Source of the DNA: Rhipicephalus microplus
Lineage: Eukaryota > Arthropoda > Arachnida > Ixodida > Ixodidae
Direction: 5' to 3'
Length of the DNA stretch: 64,000 bases
Assembly: GCF_043290135.1 (NCBI RefSeq)
Contig: NC_134700.1
Coordinates: 77,479,000-77,542,999 of the forward strand
The position numbers and the translations under genes were made by a program. Below are positions 25,589 to 34,920 of the stretch, piece after piece. Within the stretch, counting starts at the first letter, position 1; each line of letters starts with the position of its first letter. The notes beneath the pieces are model-generated. The model saw only the letters and a list, made by a program, of their open reading frames with translations, was not told the origin of the DNA and did not search any database.

Positions 25589-25739
25589 CTGTCTGCAGTA
25601 GGAACTTCAGTGGGTCTTTGCACACTTGGAAACAGTGTTGGCACATAGGCAGGGCTTCTTGGATCGTTTGACTTCTCTCCATTTACAAAGTGATGGCTGC
25701 AGATCTTGCTGTGTTGGGTAGGCTGCCACAGAAAGCCGT
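25589..25739 (-). CDS. THAP-domain exon (C-terminal half of a THAP zinc finger)
   Basis: The reading frame contains FLWQPTQHSKICSHHF followed by SPAYVPTLFP. These are hallmarks of the THAP C2CH module: an invariant Trp and Pro, then the C-x2-H pair, then the AVPTIF-like box. Splice signals bracket the block: an acceptor AG at 25741-25740 and a donor GT at 25588-25587 (CAG/GTATG). This suggests a true internal exon of 151 bp rather than a chance ORF. The N-terminal Cys-x-Cys exon should lie at higher coordinates but I could not identify it. It could belong to a host THAP gene or to a domesticated or fragmentary P-like transposase. Confidence 0.6.
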
Positions 25740-25838
25740 CTGCACTACATGGACCAATATGCAAAATTTCCGTCATAACATGCACAAATTCACGCACATC
25801 ACATTACTAGCATTTGTACTCTTATGTTGTGAGATGTA

Positions 25839-26012
25839 CACTCAGACCTCATAATAACAAAGTTGCATCTCACACAAAAATACGTTCATTATAACCAAAA
25901 ATTTGTCATAAAGGTGTATTCTCAGCATTATATCTATTAATACTAATCTTTATTCACTTTGTTATAACAGATATTTCGTTATATCTGGGTTTGTTATATC
26001 GAGGTTTAAGTG
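25839..26012. mobile_element. pogo-like MITE copy 3 (174 bp)
   Basis: The left end is CACTCAGACCTCATAATAAC, preceded by TA (25837-25838). The right end is the complement of CACTTAAACCTCGATATAAC, but followed by TG, so the right target base pair has decayed. The interior has TTTCGTTATATCTGGG and ATTATAACCAAAAATT, shared with copies 1 and 2. No coding sequence. Confidence 0.8.
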
Positions 26013-27831
26013 TGTGGCGACACACTGCGCACAAACCGGCACAGCCGGCGTGACTCAGTCACATGCTGCAACACGCGTCCGATAAAAAACAGTGACACGG
26101 CAGCGCCACCGAAGGTTTACGTCATCACCGGTAGATATCAACCCAAGCTGCCAAGCTCGGGAGACAATCATTATTTCTCTAGCGCAGCGTAGGCATGCTC
26201 ACCGCGCTGCTGCTACCATGCTAATGAACAGTACTTATGTTTAGTGTTGAGATTTATCCTTCAATCAACGCGGCAGCCCACAAGTGCGTTAAGCTTAGGG
26301 ACAAAGATTGCAGTCAGTGTGGCAACTCTGCTCAAAAAGTAGAAAGCCATAAGAACTTTTCAAACATGGCACAACTATTTCTGCAAAAAGCTAATAGCAA
26401 TGGCATATGCAGCAGCTTGCAAGACCAGCATCGAAGATAGCCGCGAGAAAACAAAAGAACTGTTAAAAAAGAAAAGGCCTGTAAACTTCTAAAAAATTAA
26501 ATAACTACATGATTTAACCCCATTATAAGCAAGCTGAGGCGAAGACCTCGTCTTACACAAAAAATCAATACTTACTAACAAAAAAAAAACACCAACTGGT
26601 CAACGCCCGCAATAGCTCACATAAAAACACACACACCCGAAAACATGCTCTGGGACAATAATTCAGCGAGTCGCATAAAGCCAACAAAAGCGCTGCACGA
26701 GAACAGTTTCAGCAATTTTAAAGGCCCCCTCCGGCGATCTTTCGAGGACAATAAATCTCAATAAAAATTTCTAGGTACGTTCCTTTGCACGTTTACATCA
26801 TTTGTCCCCACTGAAAGATTGAGATACACAGATTCTTTAAAATTGAATTTTATAGATTGCCCCGACGCTCCCAACAGTCTTCCCACAATTATTAACAACA
26901 TTGTGTGTGAGTGTGCCAACTTTTTTACGTCATAGCGAAAAAAGGGACGAAACCAAACAGCCACTGCATCATCCGCTACTCACAAGGAAGTTAGTGCACG
27001 TATTGCTTAGCCAACGTTTCGTTGGTACAGAGCATGAATTTAATTTTTTTGTTGGACCTGTGTGCAATGAGTGGCAAGTGGTGTTGCATTGAGATTGCAC
27101 ATGATTCACCATATAATTACCTAAACATTCAGGATACACTCGGAAGTAACAATTACCCTTCCTCTCGATAATGTAGAGTTTTAGCTAGCAGTGCTGAATC
27201 ACTTGACAGAAACTGTGTCTATACCATAACGACTGAAGCGGGTCTTGGTGTGAACATTACAATAGTGTACTAAGCGAGCACATTACCATACGGAGACATT
27301 TCTTATAATGTCTACAGGCCGCACAATGACCAGGCCTGGTGCATTGTGCAAAAGGAGTACTTGGCTTGAATTAAATTCCTTCAGCTCTGCTAGTGCAATT
27401 TCAAACTGCGCTATTGCCAAACTTCCTGTAGAACTTTTCCTATAGCAATATCAAGAAGCTTTCGTTAGCCCACAAGCTAACAGTGGAATGCACAACCAGC
27501 AATCGCCATTCTTTTTTAATGACTTTACTTGGCCTCCACATGCATCCAAATCTCAGCTGTCATTTTCCGACGGCTGCGAGAAGCTTGAGCGCTTGAGCAC
27601 ATAGTACGTGGAATAAGACATGGTGCGGCTGTTACGATGAGAATACCTTTCCCTTGAGCGTCTCTTTGCCACTTTCGCAGCTTTCATACGCCGCGCTGGC
27701 GAGACCGGCACGCCTCGCACGGATTGCGGTATGCACAGTTTTTGCCATACAGCTTCATACAATATAACCTAGAAAGGAATCTGGCACTGCAATCGTGTAC
27801 CCCTATGGGAATTACGGGAAGTACAGGCTTC
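26013..27831. other. Non-coding stretch
   Basis: No gene could be supported. Contents are AT-rich sequence, an A-run near 26579-26589 and short ORFs without domains. Confidence 0.45.
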
Positions 27832-27859
27832 AGATTGGATAGTGTTAGCTATCCAATCT
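27832..27859. repeat. Perfect short hairpin
   Basis: AGATTGGATAG and CTATCCAATCT form a perfect 11-bp stem around a 6-base loop (TGTTAG). It lies just left of an AT-rich tandem array. No T-run follows in a way that would indicate a terminator. Confidence 0.75.
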
Positions 27860-27972
27860 AGTAATTTAGAGTAATCATTTAGTAATTACATTTAATAATT
27901 AATCAGTTAGTGATTAATTACATTTAGTAATTAATTACATTTAGTAATTAATCATTTATTCAATTTAGTAAT
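27860..27972. repeat. AT-rich tandem repeat (TTTAGTAATTA type)
   Basis: An irregular array of AATTACATTTAGTAATT-like units is interleaved with TAATTAATCA. It abuts the 5' truncation point of the next LINE. The last unit merges into the conserved NYRP codons of that LINE, so the exact junction is ambiguous. Confidence 0.7.
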
Positions 27973-29274
27973 TACAGGCCAACATCTATCTTAACTGTGT
28001 TTTCAAAGATTTTCGAAGACATAATTTACGTCCGATTAGTTACATTTTTTAATGTACGCAAGGTAATTACAATAAGTCAGTATGGCTTCCAAAAGAATAA
28101 AGCCACTGAACAAGCACTCTTGTATATCAAAGATAAAATAATAACTAATATTGAAGACAAAAACTATACGCTTGGTCTATTTTTAGATCTAAAGAAGGCA
28201 TTTGATTCTATAGATCACAAAATTTTGTTATAGAAGTTAGAGAAGTACGGAATTAGGTGTGTTGCAAGTCGGTTGCTGAAAAGCTATTTAAATAATCGTC
28301 AACAGTTCGTACGTATGCGGGATGTTTCGTCTAGTTATCTAACGCTTGAACGAGGCGTCCCTCAGGGCTCTAAGCTAGGTCCCTTATTATTCATAATTTT
28401 TGTAGATGATATAGTTATTATACTTGATTCCCCAGAATTAATAATGTACGCCGACGACACCAATCTATTTTTTAAATCACGGGACCTGAATGAATTAGAA
28501 TACAGTGTGAATCACTACCTTGTACCACTAGCTTGCTGGATGAATCGAAATAAATTGCAATTAAATGCTGAAAAAACAAAATACATTATATTCAGGGTGC
28601 GCAATACATCCATCGATAAGGAAATAACCATTACTTATGCAGGAATGAAACTGCAGAAAGTGACATACCAGAAGTTTCTTGGAGTGACGTTTAATGAAGA
28701 GTTAAGCTGGAACGCGCATATTAGCCAACTATGTGTAGACTTATCAAAAAGCATTGGTATTACGTACAGAATTTCTAAACTGATTCCCCTATGCCTGAAA
28801 CAACAGCTATACAATTGCCTTTTTTATTCTAAGCTGTGCTATGGAGCTCTGGTGTGGGGAACAACTACCAAAACTAACTACAAGAAACTTGTACTTCTAC
28901 AAAAATGGGTTCTCCGCATATACTGCAAACACCAAGGAAATTACGCAAACTTGAGGGCAGCACCTTTATTTCAAAGATATCATATGCTTCGTGCCGATCA
29001 AGTCTATTATATGAAAATATTGCAAATCATATACAGCAGAAAACTGTATGAGCCCAACGAAGGAGCTAGACAACACACTTATCCGATCCACCAAATCTTA
29101 TGCTGTCCACAACAAACAAGAACAAATTATGGTAAACAAACTTTTACCCATCAAACAACTTGCATATTAAACAAATTAGAACCTAAGCTTAATTTTGACT
29201 GTACAGAAAAAACATTTAAGGTACAAGTTAAAGAAGTGCTAATGCAGGAAAACATACTTTTTGATGAATCCTAG
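27973..29274 (+). pseudogene. L2/CR1 reverse transcriptase, truncated, one stop
   Basis: Conserved blocks in order are NYRP, YGFQKNKATEQAL, LFLDLKKAFDSIDH, GVPQGSKLGPLLFIIFVDD, the catalytic MYADD and a C-terminal region with LCYGALVWG. There is one in-frame TAG at 28231-28233, after KILL. The endonuclease and upstream parts are absent. The remaining 333-codon frame (28273-29274) is open. It is non-functional as a mobile element but retains both catalytic Asp residues of the YADD box. Confidence 0.8.
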
Positions 29275-29700
29275 AAAATACTGATGTTAGCAATGGTAGT
29301 AGTCGGGCGATGGAAATCTTGTACTGCATGTATTTTATTAACTATAGGATATAATGGTATGTATCACATGTCTTTAATGTTCTAGTCTGATTCCTTCCTG
29401 AGTGATTGTTATTTAAGTATGTTATGTAGTAAGTATGTTACAAGATTTGTATAATCAGTCAGATTTAATGTAACATGATATTTTTGTCAGCTATTCTTTT
29501 CTCTGTTGCTTCTTTTGTTCATGAAGGTCTGGATGCTGCGAAAGCTGTTTTTTATTTTTATTTTTTGATGTACGAACTGTGTACAAGGGTGTTGGGTCCT
29601 CTGTCAGGCTATATGCTTTTAGCCCCAACATCCTTTTGTTTCTTGTGCCTTGTACAAGAAAACAATAAAACGAATTTTGAAAATTGAAAATTGAAATTGA
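27973..29700 (+). mobile_element. 5'-truncated L2/CR1-type LINE with AAATTGA tail
   Basis: The element begins inside the RT at the NYRP block (27973), ends its ORF at 29274, and has a 3' UTR of about 0.4 kb. That UTR holds AATAAA (29664-29669) and a tail of GAAAATTGAAAATTGAAATTGA. RT signatures place it in the CR1/L2 group. The sequence differs from the copy at 20.2 kb and has another tail, so it is a different family. Confidence 0.75.
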
Positions 29701-32239
29701 GAAAACTGTCTAAGGATCTTTTTCTACAGTTTCGTTCTTCGTGCAGTGTTGGTAGTGGCGTGTGGTGAAAAGCACTGAAGCAGCGCCTTCACTGTTCAAA
29801 AAGGCAGATGACTGCTAGGTCTCTTTAATTGCTGCGCCATTGGAGCTTTACAGGTTGTATTTGACAATTTAAACAAAGTGTCGTGCACTCACCGGTGTGC
29901 CGAGATAGAAGCGTCACACGCCATTGCAGGATATTGCATAGAAATTACGCCTTTTTGATAGTGTGTCTTGCCTAAACTCGTTTAAATTGACTGCAAAACG
30001 ACAAAAAAGCTAAGTAGATGCACCGTCATGCTCCCCTGACTCAACTTCACAACAAAACGAGGGTTGCGTTGGGGGCCGGCCACGTAGACGAACACACCTG
30101 AGATTGCAACCGACAATACGAAAAGTGTTTCTGATTTAATATAGTACTGTTTTTTATATAAAAAGGTAATATATATTTTTGAAAAAAAAAAAAAACTAGC
30201 ATGTTTGTTTTCATGTGCTGTAAAAATAATTCATAAAATCTTGATGCCAAGTCTGGAATGCAATGGCAGGGCATGGCATACCTTGGTAGGTGAATTTGCC
30301 CAGCTTTCACTTTTACCAACTGGTAAACTTTTATCAACTGGTCACGAAAACTCTTTGTAATGAAGTTTTCATACAAAAGAACGAAGCATGTTTCAATTAA
30401 ATATACCTTTATAGCACTTTGTTTTACACTCGGCAAACAAGCGTCGCGAATCAGAAGAACGTGATCTATCCGAAGCAGATCCGAATAAAGCCTGTACGTT
30501 CCATAATTCTCATGAGGGTACAAACACCGCTGAAGGATTCCACGTAGACACTAGCGCCAGATTTTCCTCTTGGTATTATTGTATGAAACTCTATGGTTTT
30601 TGCCAACGTCGACATCACACACAAACATTACTCCGGTTGGGTTTCGGTACGTGTTGCACTTTTCTGCTTGTATAAAATTATCCTCAACTTTGCCGAGTAC
30701 TTCTGCTATCAGACCCATGAAAGGAAAGTCTCAGCTGGGGACATAAAAGCACCATTACATTTACATGGTAAGGAAATCGCCGAATTGGCCCTTAACACAA
30801 CATGATGAACTTACGCAACAGTGCACCTTGGCTCGAGCATCACAGTACATTTGTCTCGCGATATTCATAACCTAAGCGAAAAGGCCGCCCGCATCTTACC
30901 CACGAGGGGAATGCAAGTAAATTTGTCGCAGGTGGTGGGGTTATCATGTGAATGTTGCGGAATTGACCATTTGCGGAAAAGTGAGGGTTTTCTATCGTGT
31001 AAACAGGAAGGCTTCGCTCGTGCTTTTGGTTGAAAAACATCTTCGCCAACTAATATGCTTAAGGCAGTGTTTAGCAATTCAGATGCACCTGTTTTGTTGC
31101 TTTAGAGCCGGAAACGCGCACTCGTTATTGAAAGAACATGGTAAAAGAGGAAAACATTCCGTTTGCATTTGTATGAATGGTGTATAACAAGGATTTCTCA
31201 CATTTCAGCCAGGGCAACAACCAAGTGAGGTGCTAGCTCAACTCCGCTACCTCTACTGCTCGCCAGGCTCATCGCACCTGCTCCTTCAATGCAAAACACT
31301 ATGTTAGACACTTGCAGTTGACGCTTGAAACGTCTGTTGATGAACTAGGTTTGGTGAGGGCCACTTGCGCACTGTCTGTGAGGCGCGGTGTTTGCGTGAA
31401 AATGGCAGTGTTCGCCGTTACTACAGGTCACACCGTTAGAACGCGCTGCGAGTGTGTTACCGGGAGAGATATCTTTTTTATATATAGGTAGAGCATACTA
31501 TATGTGTTTCTAGTACACAATAATAGAAGAGCCTCTAGTTAAAATTGCCGAAGTGTGAAAGGACAACGTAAATGAATACCTTTTGAAATACACAACATTC
31601 GATTTCTTCACGTAACGCGAGTTTCTCCTACTATACATAAACAAGCTATGGATGCAGCTGCCACTATTGTGATTATTAAATTACTTGTGCTTTTATCAAT
31701 CATGGTTCAGCCAGATAAACGAGAGCGCGTCCTCGCGTATCAACAGAAGTATTGTGTGGTCTATTACAAACGCTGATATACGGGAGTTTTGTGTGCTGCC
31801 ATGGTACGCTAAAGAGATACGAGAGCGTTAGTGTGGCCAGCGCTGGTTCGGCACCCACAGCGAGCCACGTGTGCCGCACTCTTCTTTTGCAATAAAGGCT
31901 CCTTTTCCACCAGCATTTCACATGCCATTGTCCAAACACCTCTTTTCATCACGTAGCGTCACGGACGAGAGGCTGTCAAAATTAGCGCTCATTTTTCGAC
32001 TTAGCTGTGAGAAAAATCAGCGAAAACTCAAGAGAAGGACGATGAAGGCACAGCCAATCGCACACAGTCACCAGTAATTTTCGTAGGTTTTCTCACACAA
32101 AAACATGAACTATAAGGCCCAACTCTTGACGCTTCTATCTCGGTAAAATGATTCGCGCAGTGTGCTGGCATATTTGCCCTAACTACAAAAGCAAGGCCAC
32201 TCAATTACCGTACACAAAAGTACGGCCGGCGGCCGGGCG
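29701..32239. other. Non-coding stretch with a 17-bp inverted repeat pair
   Basis: CCGAGATAGAAGCGTCA lies at 29900-29916 and its exact complement at 32127-32143, about 2.2 kb apart. This could be the ends of an unassigned element, but no TSD or transposase frame was found. The largest internal frame (30523-30047, minus) matches no domain I know. An A-run sits at about 30182-30194. Confidence 0.4.
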
Positions 32240-32756
32240 GGCAGATGTTTCCCAACCAAAATAAAAACGCCTGTAGAGGGCGCGACTTGCGCCGTTACTG
32301 CACCGGCTGCAGCGCCACGGCGTCAGGTCGCAAGGTCGTGCAAGGTCGAGCAGGTCAGTTGGTGCAGGACCAGCGTGCAAGGAGAGAAGAGTTTTTTTTT
32401 CTATTTCTTTGTGTTTGTGAACACCATTATTATTTTTTCTCTCCTAATCAATAACTTGCGTTGCGAGTACTGTAGGTGTGGGATACGGGCAACGTTGCAG
32501 TGACGTTGACCACGTGAATGGGGTAGGCGGCTGTTTTGAAGAAGTCCGGGGCGCCCGGTTAGTTGTTAAACAGCTAGAGCTGAACACGAAGGGGACCTAG
32601 AGAGAGTCTACTAGCGAAATTGAACACAAGTGTGTGCGGTGTAGGCAGCAGCTTCTAACAGTTGTTGAGGTAGGAGAGTTAGCGGAGGCGGCTGGATAGT
32701 GGAAATAGGGTTGAACTTTTGGCTGTCGGGCACTCGGTCCGATTGTCGGGCGGACG

Positions 32757-34790
32757 ATGGCTAAGGAGGTTAGGAAAACCATGGGTGAGAGTGAGCTGGT
32801 GCAGTGCGAAGAATGCAAGCGCTGGTGCTACTTGGACAAAACAAAATTCTCGAGTTTGGCCGACGCCCAGAAGGCGAGCTTCGTGCGCAGGCTGTGCGAG
32901 GCATTGAAAGTGGCCGTTCAGCGCATGGAGGCTAGCATCGAGGGGCTTCAGGGGGAGCTTAGGGCGGATCGGGAGCAGAGGATAAAACTCCAAAAACAGC
33001 TCGGAGCGTCGTGTGAGCGGGAGGAGACTACTGCCAGTCTAATAGAGCAAATGAAGGGCGACCTTCGAAAAGAACGAGAAGGGTGGACCGAGCTCGAGTA
33101 GCCGGTAAAGGAGCTAATGGCACTTTGCCCCGGCCCCGAGCAGTGCGAGACGGAAGGCGTGGGTAGCGGAGAAGGCGACAAGCGGGAACGAACAGGCGAG
33201 AAGAGAAGGCGGGGCCGCAGTGTCTGGCCACAGTACGGAGGCTTCGAGAACATACAGCTTGATAGCGCGGAAGTCTTCGAGCAGGGCAGAAACACAGGAC
33301 AGATGGCAGAGAGAGAAACAGGTGAAGCAAACAGTGGCGCCATCACAAACACGAAGCCAGCGATCGGAGCGTAGAAGGGTCCTAGTGGTGCGGGACTCTA
33401 ATACCCCTGTCACACGGGCACCCGCGAACGCCGTTTAGCTCCTTCATCCTTACGACAAGAGAGATGCGGTCCGTGTCACACGGCAACCCTTAAGCAAACG
33501 AAGGTAAACGGAGCATTTCGCAAAGGACGTTCGACGATCTCCCTTTGCAGTGAAACAAGGTACTCTCGTTAACAGTATTGGCAGGTCAGAAAAAAATTTC
33601 AAGCACTAAATTGCCGCAGTGACCACAATAAATACATTTTGGCTATATTAAACATTCTTTTGTTGCAGTACTCATTCATAACGTGTGTTTATTTGGCGTG
33701 GTGTGGATGGCATCGTCCATGCGTGTGATTCTTGTTGTCACCGTGTTTGCGTGTGCCCGCCAGAGAAATAACTGACAGCGCTGCATCATTGTCACCTGCT
33801 TCGACGACTGCAGGAATGGGTAATCGGACCAGACCTAATTCAAGGATAACTTGGGATGCGCTCACGAGGGAAGGAACACAAGAACTTCGGTACACGGGCT
33901 AGAAAACCAACTAGTTGTCGAGCACAGCACAGTTGTAAACAAACATAGCGTTAGGCACAAGGTGGCTAGCGTCGCTGCCAGCATTGCTACAATTAGTGAA
34001 TGTGTTTCCACTTGAAAGAATTTCTAATACATTGTTGCATTCAGACGTACTTATTATTATGTTTTCGTAAAAACCGCATAACGAAGATTCACAAAAAGGC
34101 ACCTAGAGATGAAATTGGGATACTTTTGTGAAACTGAAACAGTGCCGGCTGAGCCCCCTCGCGGCAACTATTGTAACCTTATCATCGCCGTGTGACAGTG
34201 ATACAACTCTATCTCCGTCGAACTACATAGCGGAGCTTTACGTTGACGGAGTTTAACAGAGTTCGGTGGTGGCCGTGTGACACAGGTATAACGTGGCCAG
34301 GGTTAGGGATGGCATCTTCATGACAGTGATGGAAGATGGGAGAGTGAGGGTGGAGGCCCAGTCATGGTGGATGCACTGGCCAAAGCTCAGGAGGTTGTAG
34401 AGGACAGCATGGAGGGCGAAAATCTCGTCATTATTCATGCTGGGCTCAATGATGTGTTGAAGGGCAAGGATCAGAACCTTCAAAAACAGTTAGAGGATGG
34501 AATGTGTAAGCTCCGAGAAGCCTCTGGGAATGTGCATGTGACCGTATGCACAGTCCCAGAGGTCTAGGGGCAGTCTCGTGGAATTGAAAGGAGGATAGTG
34601 GAGGCCAACTGTGTGATCAAGGGTATGAGCCGGCAACTCAGATACAGCATAATAGAGGTGAACTAAGACGTGTACGAGCCCAGCGCTCGTCCCTTTGCAC
34701 AGGATGGCATTCACTACAGTGGTGCAACGGGCAGGATGGTTGGTAATAGGATGGGTCGTCAAGCCACAGCTTTTTTAGGAAGACCCAGAC
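32757..34790 (+). pseudogene. LINE-B1 ORF1: zinc finger, coiled coil and SGNH esterase, disrupted
   Basis: The start MAKEVRKTMGES is followed by a PHD-like finger, CEECKRWCYLDKT then FVRRLC, where the canonical end would be CxxC, so one ligand is changed to Arg. A charged heptad-like stretch follows (about residues 45-113), then a TAG at 33099-33101. The esterase region resumes around the inserted MITE. Block I reads RDSN instead of GDSN. Block III is HAGLNDV (34435-34455). Block V is QDGIHYSG (about 34700). Further stops occur at 34565-34567 and about 34664. Esterase ORF1 proteins of CR1-type LINEs are thought to bind lipid or membranes; their role in transposition is not settled. Confidence 0.75.
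33402..34288. mobile_element. 887-bp MITE with TAA target duplications (Harbinger-like)
   Basis: The ends are TACCCCTGTCACACGGGCAC on the left and, on the right, the complement of TACCTGTGTCACACGGCCAC. TAA lies on both sides (33399-33401 and 34289-34291). Removing the element plus one TAA makes the interrupted LINE-B ORF1 codons continuous across the site (GAC TCT AAC GTG), which proves the boundaries. A 3-bp TAA/TTA duplication is typical of PIF/Harbinger. Internal copies of the CCGTGTCACACGG motif occur near both ends. No transposase frame. Confidence 0.85.
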
Positions 34791-34920
34791 ACCTCAGGAC
34801 AACAATGTAGCCAAAGACAGTTCTAAAAGGGCACAAATATTCAAGCCACACGGAGTCCGTGGTAGAAGAAATCGATGTAAGCACAAGGGCCGAGCTAAGT
34901 CAGGCATAAGCTATATTAAC

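Noticed and set aside
30047..30523. 158-codon minus-strand frame as a host protein
   Set aside because: No recognisable domain, and the end is AT- and Phe-rich across a homopolymer. No splice or start context.
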